Counted from the first letter of the stretch, positions 15,852 to 24,041 are shown. The stretch: DNA of 26,008 bases from JBBRMQ01 sp038230775 (GCA_038230775.1 JBBRMQ010000028.1:1-26008), one strand, 5' to 3'. The notes: generated from the sequence alone by a model not told the origin. Made by a program: numbers and translations.

Positions 15852-15879
15852 GCTTTCAGTCGCTGAGAAGCGAACGTCG

Positions 15880-15909
15880 ATGTTAGCACCCGCTACTTTC
15901 GAGTCGCAA
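15880..15909 (-). promoter_or_regulatory. Candidate sigma-70 promoter of the MglA-like gene
   Basis: On the minus strand TTGCGA (15909-15904) and TAACAT (15885-15880) are 18 nt apart. Initiation near 15873 would give a leader of about 21 nt. It overlaps the end of the DUF2520 gene, whose stop is at 15893, so the GTPase-mltD pair may be transcribed independently of it. Confidence 0.4.
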
Positions 15910-16615
15910 GAATGCGCTCGGCGAGCAGCCGATAGATAAGCGCAAGGTCTGCTTGAGGTTGCAGCACTTCTATATGTGTGTCGATAACCTGCCGGTCGCC
16001 ACGCGCGGCGGGTCCGGTGAAGCGCTGAGCGCCCTCGTGGCGCACCCAGTTTTCGATGGCGGACCGGGCGAGCGCCAACAGGTCGCCGCGCGCATTCTCG
16101 ATTCCGATGAGCTCCTCCGCGATGTCGAGTAGCGCGGCGATGTAGTTCGAAGCGAAGACCGCAGCGGCGTGGTAACGCGGTTTCTGGCTGGCCGTGATCT
16201 CGGCGAAGCGGGCCCCGATCGCGGTGGCGATCCGCTCCGCGATGTCGCGGTGCGCGCCTTCGAAAACAAGGAGGGTGTCACGCAGATCGGACGGCTCACC
16301 CACGGGCGGAAGCGCTTTGAGGGGGTGGAGCGAGAAGCCGCCGCGGACGCTGGTGAGCGATCCGCTGGCATGCCAGATGATCGCGTTCGTTGCCGGAATC
16401 GCCTTCGCCACCTCTTCGATCGCGCGATCAGTGATCGCGATGAGGATGAGGTCCGCCGACGTCAGGCCGGCGATGTCGCATGCGGGAGCGCCCAGCTTCA
16501 AGGCCAGATCGTTCGGGCCGCGCGTGGCCACGCCGGCGATCGGCCAGCCGATGCGACGCCACGTCGAGCCGAATGCCCAGGCGGCCCGTCCGCCGCCGAT
16601 GATCCCGAGTCTCAT
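15893..16615 (-). CDS. Rossmann-fold / DUF2520 protein
   Basis: A 240-residue predicted NAD(P)-binding protein. The N-terminus MRLGIIGGGRAAWAF is a dinucleotide-binding glycine-rich loop; a strand-turn DLILIAITDRAIEEVA follows as in the F420-dependent/ProC-like Rossmann group. The second half carries the DUF2520 signature GGFSLHPLKALPP (about 115-127) and a helical C-terminal domain starting at RYHAAAVFASNYIAAL. The reaction is not established for the family, which is often found near pantothenate synthesis genes, none of which is here. The start codon is 11 nt from the divergent GTG of the TPR gene, so its promoter must lie inside the neighbour. There are 41 nt to the MglA-like gene downstream. 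Confidence 0.82.
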   Translation of the reverse strand: MRLGIIGGGRAAWAFGSTWRRIGWPIAGVATRGPNDLALKLGAPACDIAGLTSADLILIAITDRAIEEVAKAIPATNAIIWHASGSLTSVRGGFSLHPLKALPPVGEPSDLRDTLLVFEGAHRDIAERIATAIGARFAEITASQKPRYHAAAVFASNYIAALLDIAEELIGIENARGDLLALARSAIENWVRHEGAQRFTGPAARGDRQVIDTHIEVLQPQADLALIYRLLAERILATRK

Positions 16616-16620
16616 ACAAT
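16615..16620 (+). promoter_or_regulatory. Candidate -10 (TACAAT) for TPR gene, leaderless
   Basis: TACAAT, one mismatch from TATAAT, is followed by 6 nt (GATCCG) and the GTG at 16627, with no Shine-Dalgarno sequence. Initiation would fall on the start codon. It overlaps the ATG of the divergent DUF2520 gene. No clear -35 box was found. Confidence 0.45.
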
Positions 16621-16626
16621 GATCCG

Positions 16627-16980
16627 GTGAGGTCAGCGCTCATTCTCGCACTGCTCGCCGTGTCCGTGCCGGCCTCCGCGGCACCTCCTCCCACCACCTG
16701 CACCCTCGGCGACCCCTACAGCAAGGCGCTCTGCGCGTATCAACGCAGGAACTTCGCCGAGGCGGAGTCGAAGTTCCGGGCGGTGGTGGAGGCGGACGCC
16801 CAGGACCCGCAGACCGTGCGCGCGATCTACTTTCTGGCGCGGACGCAGATGAAACGTGGTCGTTACGAAGAAGCGGCGAAGCTCTTCATCAGAATCTATG
16901 CGCTCGACAAGTCGTTCTATGACGCGTGGTCATGCGATTACCTGCTCGGCGAGTGCCGGCGGGCGAGCGGAAAGGACTGA
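16627..16980 (+). CDS. Small exported TPR protein
   Basis: A 117-residue protein with a signal peptide (MRSALILALLAVSVPASA, cleavage predicted after ASA) and about two TPR-like helical hairpins (CAYQRRNFAEAESKFRAVVEA; RGRYEEAAKLFIRIYALD). Four Cys (in TTCTLG, KALCAY and WSCDYLLGEC) could form disulfides in the periplasm. Its TGA at 16978-16980 is directly followed by the GTG of the sigma-54 activator, so translation is probably coupled. A role as periplasmic sensor or partner for that signalling locus is suggested by position only. No enzyme motif is present. Confidence 0.78.
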   Translation: MRSALILALLAVSVPASAAPPPTTCTLGDPYSKALCAYQRRNFAEAESKFRAVVEADAQDPQTVRAIYFLARTQMKRGRYEEAAKLFIRIYALDKSFYDAWSCDYLLGECRRASGKD

Positions 16981-18480
<1,500 letters not shown>

Positions 18481-18503
18481 TAAGTTGTATTGTAACAGTG
18501 GTT

Positions 18504-18552
18504 TGTGACGTTCATCACGACGGGCTGAGACGAAGTGGGGAGAAACGCCACA
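18504..18552. promoter_or_regulatory. Candidate upstream activator/operator sites
   Basis: TGTGACGTTCATC (18504-18516) recurs inverted as TGTGGCGTTTCTC (minus strand, 18552-18540), matching at 10 of 13 positions. The first copy is also a palindrome, TGTGA-CGTTCA-TCACG, similar to a CRP/FNR site. The pair lies about 115-165 bp upstream of the expected start of the sigma-54 promoter, where enhancer sites for such activators usually sit. A looser TGTG-N8-ATCACA is at 18585-18602. The 18481-18640 gap otherwise holds no gene. Confidence 0.4.
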
Positions 18553-18640
18553 CATCCGAGAAAATGTTCATTGAGTGCCTATCTTGTGTAAACTACATCA
18601 CATCAGAGGTTTAGCAAGAGTGGCGGCGGGCTGGAACGCG

Positions 18641-18656
18641 TGGCAATTCGGTTGCT
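18641..18656 (+). promoter_or_regulatory. Sigma-54 (-24/-12) promoter
   Basis: TGGCAATTCGGTTGCT fits the sigma-54 consensus TGGCACG-N4-TTGCW with the exact GG-N10-GC spacing (GG 18642-18643, GC 18654-18655); 10 of 12 consensus positions match. Expected initiation is near 18667, 23 nt before the ATG of the small ORF at 18690. It follows a sigma-54 activator gene and precedes a kinase-antagonist pair, which adds support. Confidence 0.75.
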
Positions 18657-18689
18657 CTAGGGAGATCCCGACAAACAAGGGGGCTTTCC

Positions 18690-18845
18690 ATGAGCAACGT
18701 AGCCGAACGCACGCAGTCGATCAGCATCCTCTCCGCTCTTCCGGTGGTGTTGGCGGTCAATACGTTCACGCTTCTGGCCCTCGAGCAGCTCGGACAGATC
18801 CCGTCCTGGATCCAATCGGCAGTCGCACTCTTCCTTTCCTTCTAG
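18690..18845 (+). CDS. 51-residue hydrophobic small protein
   Basis: An ATG at 18690 is preceded by AGGGGG at about 6 nt, and 51 codons run to TAG at 18843-18845. The N-terminus (MSNVAERTQS) is polar; from about residue 10 on it is hydrophobic (ISILSALPVVLAVNTF..., ending SAVALFLSF), enough for one or two membrane helices, with a polar turn LEQLGQIPSW between them. It is the first gene after the sigma-54 promoter and 31 nt before the RsbW-like kinase gene, so it is probably the leading gene of that transcript. No family is recognised. It could be a membrane anchor or regulator of the kinase, or a translated leader. Confidence 0.55.
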   Translation: MSNVAERTQSISILSALPVVLAVNTFTLLALEQLGQIPSWIQSAVALFLSF

Positions 18846-18876
18846 CGGCAAGGCCATCCCTGAGGAAGTCCTGCTG

Positions 18877-19314
18877 ATGAATTCAACCGCGGAGCGGCAG
18901 ATGGAGCTCACTCTTCCCATGGTGGAAGACATTGAGATTGCCGCGGCGCGCGCGGCCGCCAATCTGGCGAGGGAGCTGGGCATGAGCTCCGAGTCGATCG
19001 ATGAGATGACCCACGCCATCATCGAGGCTTGCATCAACGCACGCGAGCATTCCGGTTGCGCCGACAATCGCATCTTCTTAAGATTCGTCGGCACCTCGAA
19101 GGGCGACAGCAGTAGGATCGACGTATGGGTCACCGATCACGGGAAGGGGTTCGATCCGGAAGAAGCCCGCTCACGCCGTCCCTCACCCGGCACACCGCAC
19201 AAACGCGGCCGCGGACTCCAGTTGATCGAGGCGCATATGGATCAGGTTGAATTCCTAACGACAGAGAACGGCGGTACCACCATTCACATGGTCAAGCTCG
19301 AGAAGAAGTCATGA
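18877..19314 (+). CDS. RsbW-type anti-sigma factor / serine kinase
   Basis: A small GHKL ATPase of 145 residues, the size of RsbW/SpoIIAB-type kinases, which bind a target (often a sigma factor) or phosphorylate a STAS antagonist. The ATP site is intact: N-box EACINAREH (50-58, with Asn54), G1 DHGKGF (87-92) and G2 RGRGLQLI (110-117). The ATG at 18877 has GAGGAAG 8 nt upstream. It overlaps the STAS gene by ATGA (19311-19314), the classic arrangement of a kinase with its antagonist. No sigma factor gene lies in the window, so its output may be encoded elsewhere or be non-transcriptional. Confidence 0.92.
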   Translation: MNSTAERQMELTLPMVEDIEIAAARAAANLARELGMSSESIDEMTHAIIEACINAREHSGCADNRIFLRFVGTSKGDSSRIDVWVTDHGKGFDPEEARSRRPSPGTPHKRGRGLQLIEAHMDQVEFLTTENGGTTIHMVKLEKKS

Positions 19315-19667
19315 CTGAGGAATTGAAAGTCGCGGTGGACCGCAAGGCGAATGGCGCGATCCTCTACACCAAGGGATACATCAACAATGTTGGTGGAGAG
19401 GAGATCGCCAATCGCGCCTACGAGCTGATGGACAACGGCGCGCGCACGATTCTGCTCAACCTGCGCGAGACGAAGATCGTCAACTCCATCGGCATCAGCA
19501 TCCTTATCGAGATCATCGAGAAGATGATGGACAAGGGCGGCAAGATCGCCTTCTGCTGCCTCACCCCCGTCATCCACAAGACGTTTCAGATCATGGGCCT
19601 CGCCAACTACGCCTCGATCTTCGACAGCGAAGAGGCGGCGACGGCGGAACTGCAGTTGGGAAGCTAG
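19311..19667 (+). CDS. STAS-domain anti-sigma factor antagonist
   Basis: A 118-residue SpoIIAA/RsbV-like STAS protein covering the whole chain. The phosphorylation loop reads IVNSIGISILIEII; Ser59 is the likely kinase target, equivalent to the conserved Ser of DSSGLG loops. The domain ends with the usual helix (FQIMGLANYASIFDSEEAA). It is coupled to the kinase by a 4-bp overlap. Two unpaired Cys lie at AFCCLTP. The expected cycle is: dephosphorylated form binds the kinase; the SpoIIE-type phosphatase encoded next restores it after phosphorylation. Confidence 0.93.
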   Translation: MTEELKVAVDRKANGAILYTKGYINNVGGEEIANRAYELMDNGARTILLNLRETKIVNSIGISILIEIIEKMMDKGGKIAFCCLTPVIHKTFQIMGLANYASIFDSEEAATAELQLGS

Positions 19668-19774
19668 GTTGCTGGGACGTTGGGACGTTGGGAAGTTCCA
19701 CCAACAGCCTTCCTAACGTCCCAACATCCCAACGGCCCAACTCCCTAACTTCCCAACGTCCCAGCTTCCCAGCT
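19662..19774. repeat. Octamer-based inverted repeat, family C
   Basis: From the STAS stop codon on, units of about 8 nt such as GGGACGTT are repeated (19673-19697), then run in inverted sense as CCCAACGT-like units (19712-19773: CCCAACAT, CCCAACGG, CCTAACTT, CCCAACGT, CCCAGCTT). The outer arms, about 19662-19697 and 19747-19774, pair almost completely except for one extra octamer on the left. The element separates the STAS and phosphatase genes and could form a long hairpin. No coding potential is seen. Confidence 0.8.
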
Positions 19775-19779
19775 AATCT
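19774..19779 (+). promoter_or_regulatory. Candidate -10 (TAATCT) for phosphatase gene, leaderless
   Basis: TAATCT is followed by 6 nt (TCAGCG) and the ATG at 19786, with no Shine-Dalgarno sequence. It begins on the last base of the octamer inverted repeat. It suggests the phosphatase has its own promoter apart from the sigma-54 transcript. Confidence 0.45.
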
Positions 19780-19785
19780 TCAGCG

Positions 19786-21363
19786 ATGCCCCCCTCCCTC
19801 AACCGCTTCACCGACTTCCTTCGCGATCTGCAGCAACTCGATCGGATGGCGGCGCGCGGCGAGGCGCTTCTCGATCCCTTCATCCGGCACACCGCGTTCG
19901 AGAGCGGCGCGCTCTATCTGCGCGACGCGCGCGACTCGTCGATGCGGCTCGCCGCCAAGACGCATCAGTGCGTGGCGCCCGAGATCCTCGACGGCGATCC
20001 TCCAATCGATCTGCTGTCGCTTGCCGGCCACGTCCTGGTGCCGTTGCGCACCGCGCGCGAGCACCTCGGCGTCGTCCGTCTGATGGGCACGCCGGCCGAC
20101 GATGATCTCGAGCTCGTCAGCGCCGCCGCTGCGTTCGCCAGTCAGATGATGACCAACCAGCGCCTCTCGCAGGAGATGCGCGAAGGCGACTTCCAGCTCA
20201 AGTACCGCTTGTGGGAGCTCGAGTCGCTGTACGACATCGGCCTCTCCATCGCCGGCACCCTCAACATCGACGAGCTCGCGGATGAAGTCCTCTTCCGCAT
20301 GATCTCGCTGTCGAACGCCCGCCGCGCGGCGCTGTTTCTTCGCGAGGGCGAGGGCGACGGCTTCAACGTTTACCGCTCCTTCGGCGACGTAACGCTCGAA
20401 GACTCGGCGCTGCAGCGCCTCGTGGCGGAAGCGCAGCCGATCACGCTCGAGGAAGGGATGCTGGTGGCGGTTCCGATCAAGGGCAACAACTCCATCATCG
20501 GCATCCTGGCCGTCGCCGATCGCGAGACGCGCGAAGGCATCGGCCCGTTCGAGCCGAACGAGCTTCGCCTGTTGTCGCAGTTTGCGAATCAGGTCGGCAT
20601 CGCGCTGGAGAACGCGCGCCTGCACAAGGAAGCGCTGCGCAAGCAGGCGATGGAACGCGAGTTCGAGCTCGCGGCGACGATTCAGCGCGACATTCTGCCC
20701 AAGGCCGTTCCTCAGGTGCCGGGGATCGAGCTGGCGTCACTCTCCAAGCCGGCGCGCCAGGTCGGCGGCGACTATCACGCATTCTTCGAGCACGAGAACG
20801 GCGTCACCCTTCTCGTCGCTGACGTCTCCGGCAAGTCCATGCCCGCGGCACTGCTCGTCTCCGCGCTTCACGCCGCGGTGCAGCTCCTGTTCGCCGAGGG
20901 CCGCGAGTTAGGCGCGATCGCGACGGAGTTGAACAAGCACATCCACCGCTGGTCGGCGGAAAACAAGTTCGTCACGCTCATCGTCGTCTCGATCGATCGC
21001 GAAGCCGAGACTCTCGAATTTGTGAACGCCGGTCACAATCCCGGCTACGTGATGACGGACGGCCGTCTCGAGCTCCTGCGCTCACACGGGCTCCCCATCG
21101 GCATCCTCGGCCAGTCGAAATACATGACGCAGACTCGCCCCTTCGCGCGCGGATCCGCGGTCGTCCTCTACAGCGACGGCATCACGGAAGCGGAGAACGA
21201 AGCGGGGCTGGAGTTCGAGAACGAGCGGTTGGAAGCGGTGCTCACGAACAACATCGACGCCTCCGCTGCCACTCTTCGCGACGAGATCGCTCGCGCCGTC
21301 GACGCCTTCGTCGGAGCCGAATCGCAAAAGGACGATCAGACGCTGCTCATCGCGCGGATGTAG
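19786..21363 (+). CDS. GAF-GAF-SpoIIE (PP2C) serine phosphatase
   Basis: An RsbU/SpoIIE-type phosphatase of 525 residues expected to dephosphorylate the STAS antagonist. Domain order: GAF 1 (about 5-122), GAF 2 (about 142-280, opening LWELESLYDIGLSIAGTLNIDEL), a signalling helix (280-305, ending in TIQRDILP), then the PPM catalytic domain (about 315-525). Metal-binding acidic residues are all there: Asp329 in VGGDYH, Asp346 in VADVSGK, Asp464 in YSDGITEAE and Asp516/517 in KDDQTLL. No membrane segments are present. The start ATG 19786 follows a TAATCT hexamer. GAF 2 resembles the GAF of the sigma-54 activator, suggesting that related signals control synthesis and activity of the module. Confidence 0.94.
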   Translation: MPPSLNRFTDFLRDLQQLDRMAARGEALLDPFIRHTAFESGALYLRDARDSSMRLAAKTHQCVAPEILDGDPPIDLLSLAGHVLVPLRTAREHLGVVRLMGTPADDDLELVSAAAAFASQMMTNQRLSQEMREGDFQLKYRLWELESLYDIGLSIAGTLNIDELADEVLFRMISLSNARRAALFLREGEGDGFNVYRSFGDVTLEDSALQRLVAEAQPITLEEGMLVAVPIKGNNSIIGILAVADRETREGIGPFEPNELRLLSQFANQVGIALENARLHKEALRKQAMEREFELAATIQRDILPKAVPQVPGIELASLSKPARQVGGDYHAFFEHENGVTLLVADVSGKSMPAALLVSALHAAVQLLFAEGRELGAIATELNKHIHRWSAENKFVTLIVVSIDREAETLEFVNAGHNPGYVMTDGRLELLRSHGLPIGILGQSKYMTQTRPFARGSAVVLYSDGITEAENEAGLEFENERLEAVLTNNIDASAATLRDEIARAVDAFVGAESQKDDQTLLIARM

Positions 21364-21440
21364 GTTTCGCGCTGTTACAACTTCACCCGGTTACGAAACC
21401 GCGCCCGCACGCCCATCGTCCCACTGCGAAAGGGGGACCT

Positions 21441-21938
21441 ATGAAGCGACTTTGGTTTCTGCCCGTGCTTCTGCTTTGTGCCTTTGCCGTCTACGCCTCG
21501 ACGACGTTTACGATCAACCCATCGGAGATGAAGAGCGGCGAGTCGAAGAAGCTGGTCGACGGCGACAAGACCGTGACCGTGACGCGCAGCGGCGACGCGA
21601 TCGACGTTCGCATCGATGGCGCCGGTGCGTCGAGCCGGCTGACGATCTCGCGCAGCGGCGGCGGCGCCTTCCACATCGGGCGTGAGGGATCCTCGCGCAC
21701 GTGGGTCATGCCTCCGGGTGCAGTGTTCGGCGCGCCGGACGTCCGTTCCTTCCGCTTCCGCAATACCACGAAGCAGACCTGGTTCGTCTGCCCGAAAGAT
21801 CACACCATGTTGCGCGTGCCAGAGGGAAACGAAGACGACTCGTTCAAGTGTCCCGTCGACGGAACGCAGATGGAAAAGCGGAAAGGCTCCGGATTCGCGT
21901 TCTACTTCAACGACGACTTTGAGCCGGAATCGCTCTAG
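21441..21938 (+). CDS. Secreted protein with paired CPxD motifs
   Basis: A 165-residue exported protein with a signal peptide (MKRLWFLPVLLLCAFAVYA). Residues 20-110 look beta-rich (TVTVTRSGDAIDVRIDGAG...). The C-terminal part has two similar short motifs, CPKDHTML (117-124) and CPVDGTQM (137-144), spaced like a small metal-binding ribbon; one His and two Met lie next to the Cys, which would suit a soft metal such as copper. This is reminiscent of, but not the same as, heavy-metal-binding YHS/HMBD ribbons. The ATG at 21441 has AAAGGGGG upstream. It follows the phosphatase by 77 nt; a CGGTT-ACGA-AACCG palindrome lies in that gap. Family and function are unknown. Confidence 0.8.
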   Translation: MKRLWFLPVLLLCAFAVYASTTFTINPSEMKSGESKKLVDGDKTVTVTRSGDAIDVRIDGAGASSRLTISRSGGGAFHIGREGSSRTWVMPPGAVFGAPDVRSFRFRNTTKQTWFVCPKDHTMLRVPEGNEDDSFKCPVDGTQMEKRKGSGFAFYFNDDFEPESL

Positions 21939-21953
21939 GGGCCATCGGCGGTG

Positions 21954-22050
21954 CCTCCCGCCCACACCGGTCCCTCGCTACGCTCGGAATGACATCGTTT
22001 CCCGCTCCATGTCATCCCGAGCGAAGCGAGGGACCGGTGTGGGCGGGAGG
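21954..22050. repeat. Inverted repeat, family A (full hairpin)
   Basis: Arms 21954-21994 and 22010-22050 pair over 41 nt with two mismatches and a 15-nt loop. They carry the same core as 223-317 (CCGGTCCCTCGCT with CGCTCGG-ATGACA). The element lies between two converging genes, 15 nt after the stop of the secreted protein and 10 nt before that of the enoyl-CoA hydratase, a natural position for a bidirectional terminator. Confidence 0.9.
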
Positions 22051-22060
22051 TTCGAAACCT

Positions 22061-22840
22061 CTACCGCCCTTCGAACTTTGGCGCCCGCTTCTCAAAAAAA
22101 GCGGACATGCCTTCGGCCGCGTCCGCGGAAAGAAACGCGCGCACCTGATTCTCGCTCTCCAGGTCGAGTTGATGGCGGAGATCGTTGCGCTCGCTGACGT
22201 GCAGTGCGCGTTTGATGCCCTCCATGGCGATGGGCGGAGCGGACGCCATTGCCCTGGCGAGCGTCTCCGTTTCGCGAGCGAGGTCCGCGGCAGGTACGAC
22301 GCGATCGATCATCCCGATCGCGAGCGCCTCAGCGGCGTCGATCATGCGCCCCGTGGCGAGCAGTTCGAGCGCACGGCTGCGACCGACGAGGCGCGGCAGC
22401 AGCCACGTTCCACCCCAATCGGGATGCAGCCCGATTCGAACGAACGTTTCCCCGAGCTTGGCCTGCTCGGATGCAATGCGGTAGTCACAGGCCAGCGCGA
22501 GATTGCACCCCGCTCCGGCGGCGACGCCGTTGATCGACGCGATCACCGGCTTCGTCATGCCCGCGATCTGCAGCACGATGCCGCGCCCGGCATCGAGCAG
22601 CTTGCGGAGGCCGTCGGTATTGCCCTCGCGCTGCAGGCCGCTCATGAACTCCACGTCGCCACCGGAAGAGAACGCACGGCCGGCGCCGGTGATGACGACG
22701 ACGCGCGACGTCGGATCGGCGCCGGCCGCTCGAAGCGCTGCGAGCAGCTCCTCGCGCATCGCACCGGCAAACGCGTTGAGTTTCTCGGGACGGTTGAGCG
22801 TGATCGTCGTGACGCCGTCACGTGCTTCAGTGCTGATCAT
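22061..22840 (-). CDS. Enoyl-CoA hydratase/isomerase (PaaG-like)
   Basis: A crotonase-family enzyme of 259 residues acting on an enoyl-CoA. The oxyanion-hole segments are FSSGGDVEFM (about 57-66) and GVAAGAGCNLALACDYR (about 104-120). The catalytic loop reads KLGETFVRIGLHPDWGGTWLLPRLVG; the Asp after GLHP is the acid seen in PaaG-type isomerases, rather than the Glu pair of classical hydratases. So isomerase activity (PaaG or delta3-delta2 type) is at least as likely as hydration. The C-terminus ends in the usual FFEKRAPKFEGR. It starts at ATG 22840, divergent from the antiporter gene with a palindromic promoter between them. Context gives no pathway. Confidence 0.9.
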   Translation of the reverse strand: MISTEARDGVTTITLNRPEKLNAFAGAMREELLAALRAAGADPTSRVVVITGAGRAFSSGGDVEFMSGLQREGNTDGLRKLLDAGRGIVLQIAGMTKPVIASINGVAAGAGCNLALACDYRIASEQAKLGETFVRIGLHPDWGGTWLLPRLVGRSRALELLATGRMIDAAEALAIGMIDRVVPAADLARETETLARAMASAPPIAMEGIKRALHVSERNDLRHQLDLESENQVRAFLSADAAEGMSAFFEKRAPKFEGR

Positions 22841-22848
22841 CGCAATCG

Positions 22849-22858
22849 AGTTTAAACT
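22849..22858. promoter_or_regulatory. Palindromic bidirectional -10 (AGTTTAAACT)
   Basis: The perfect palindrome AGTTTAAACT gives TAAACT as a -10-like hexamer on each strand. Exactly 8 nt separate it from the GTG at 22867 (plus) and 8 nt from the ATG at 22840 (minus). Both starts lack Shine-Dalgarno sequences, so both transcripts could be leaderless. The whole divergent gap is only 26 nt, so it must serve both genes unless promoters lie in coding sequence. Confidence 0.55.
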
Positions 22859-22866
22859 GCGCGGCT

Positions 22867-23952
22867 GTGAAGCGCATCGTGACCTACGCGTTCTACGCCA
22901 CGATCCCGGTGGCGCTCTTCATCCAGTTCACAAACCGCAGCCTCGTCTGGCTCTTCATCTTCGCCTGTCTGGCAATCCTCCCGCTCGCGGCATGGATCGG
23001 GATCGCGACCGAACAACTGGCCCATCGAATGGGCTCGACGGCGGGCGCGCTCTTCAACGCGACCTTCGGCAACTTCGCGGAGATGGTGATCGCGGTCTTC
23101 GCGCTGCGCGCGGGTCTGCCCGACGTCGTCCGCGCGTCGTTCACCGGATCGATCGTCGGAAACCTGTTGTTCGTCGCCGGCGCTTCGATGCTGGCCGGCG
23201 GTTTGAAGCACAAGACGCTGCGGTTCAACGCACTCGCGGCTGAGTCGCAGGCCGGGCAGATGATTCTCTCGGTGAGCGCGTTTCTGATTCCGGCGCTCTT
23301 CTTCCGGACTGTCATTCGCGCCCATCAGCCGGACCTCATTCATCCGGTATCGATCGGCACTTCCATCATCCTGATCATCGTCTACATCCTCGGTCTCGTC
23401 TTCAGCTTCAAGACGCATCGCGAGGCGCTGGCGGCCGCCGCACCGCCGATGGACGAGGCGGAGAAGCGGTGGCCGCTGTCGCGCGCCGTGTCGCTTCTCT
23501 TCGTCGCCAGCGTGCTCACGGGAACCGTGGCCGAGGGACTCGTGCATGCCGTGCATGAGGCGGGTCGGGCCTGGGGCATGAACGAAGTGTTCCTGGGCTT
23601 CGTCGTGCTGGCGATCGTCGGCAATGCCGCCGAGCACTCCTCCGCGGTGCTGCTCGCGATGCGCAATCAGATGGACACCGCGCTCAACATCGCGATGCAG
23701 TCGAGCGTGCAAATCGCGCTCTTCGTGACGCCGGTCCTCGTTTTCATCTCGTACCCGCTCGGGCATCCGCTCGATCTGCTCTTCACGCCGTTCGAACTGC
23801 TGGCGTCGGGGCTGGCCGTGGCGATCATCGCGTACCTCGTGATGGACGGTGAGACGAACTGGTACGAAGGCATTCAACTGCTCGCGGTGTACGCGATCAT
23901 CGCCGTCGCTCTCTACTTCCTGCCCGCGAGTGCCGCTGCGCCTGCGCACTAG
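22867..23952 (+). CDS. cax: Calcium/proton antiporter (CaCA family)
   Basis: An inner-membrane cation exchanger of 361 residues with about 11 hydrophobic segments, the usual size for bacterial Cax/ChaA-type exchangers. The two alpha-repeats of the CaCA family are clear: GNFAEMVIAV (68-77) and GNAAEHSSAV (252-261), whose acidic residues bind the cation. An acidic-containing cytoplasmic loop (PPMDEAEKRW, about 193-202) separates the two halves. It probably extrudes Ca2+ in exchange for H+. The start is GTG 22867, leaderless by appearance. Confidence 0.93.
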   Translation: MKRIVTYAFYATIPVALFIQFTNRSLVWLFIFACLAILPLAAWIGIATEQLAHRMGSTAGALFNATFGNFAEMVIAVFALRAGLPDVVRASFTGSIVGNLLFVAGASMLAGGLKHKTLRFNALAAESQAGQMILSVSAFLIPALFFRTVIRAHQPDLIHPVSIGTSIILIIVYILGLVFSFKTHREALAAAAPPMDEAEKRWPLSRAVSLLFVASVLTGTVAEGLVHAVHEAGRAWGMNEVFLGFVVLAIVGNAAEHSSAVLLAMRNQMDTALNIAMQSSVQIALFVTPVLVFISYPLGHPLDLLFTPFELLASGLAVAIIAYLVMDGETNWYEGIQLLAVYAIIAVALYFLPASAAAPAH

Positions 23953-23977
23953 CGTGGGCGTGTGGCGCGTCATCGCC

Positions 23978-24018
23978 CCTCCCGCCCACACTGGTTCCTC
24001 GCTACGCTCGGAATGACA
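23978..24018. repeat. Repeat family A, single arm
   Basis: A 41-nt stretch matches the left arm of 21954-21994 with two differences (CACACTGGTTCCTCGCTACG core). No opposite arm follows, so it cannot form the full hairpin. It lies between the antiporter stop, 25 nt away, and the start of the PAP2 gene. Confidence 0.85.
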
Positions 24019-24027
24019 TTGCGATGC

Positions 24028-24033
24028 TAATCT
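24028..24033 (+). promoter_or_regulatory. Candidate -10 (TAATCT) for PAP2 gene, leaderless
   Basis: TAATCT is followed by 8 nt (CGGAGCGG) and the ATG at 24042. The same hexamer precedes the phosphatase at 19786. A GGAG lies in the 8-nt interval but only 3 nt from the ATG, too close for an ideal Shine-Dalgarno sequence. Whether it works as a -10 or the start is really 24024 cannot be settled by eye. Confidence 0.35.
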
Positions 24034-24041
24034 CGGAGCGG

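Noticed and set aside
14478..15866. A 462-codon open frame antisense to the MglA-like GTPase gene
   Set aside because: It mirrors a well-supported gene; long antisense frames are common in GC-rich DNA. Its translation is Arg/Gly/Asp-rich with no recognisable domain.
18575..18877. A 100-codon frame spanning the sigma-54 promoter region and the small ORF
   Set aside because: It runs through the promoter and initiation region, has no Shine-Dalgarno sequence at its start and yields a mixed, non-hydrophobic translation; the 51-codon frame at 18690 is better supported.
19668..19785. Octamer repeats between STAS and phosphatase genes as a CRISPR-like or direct-repeat array
   Set aside because: Units are only about 8 nt, change orientation and have no spacers.
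22052..22078. GGTTCGAAACC resembling a tRNA T-arm
   Set aside because: No acceptor stem, D-arm or anticodon arm can be drawn around it; it overlaps the end of the enoyl-CoA hydratase gene and the repeat.
22852..23991. A 379-codon frame antisense to the Ca2+/H+ antiporter, and a 338-codon frame antisense to lat (644-1660)
   Set aside because: Both give low-complexity Arg/Glu/His-rich translations and oppose genes with complete catalytic motifs.
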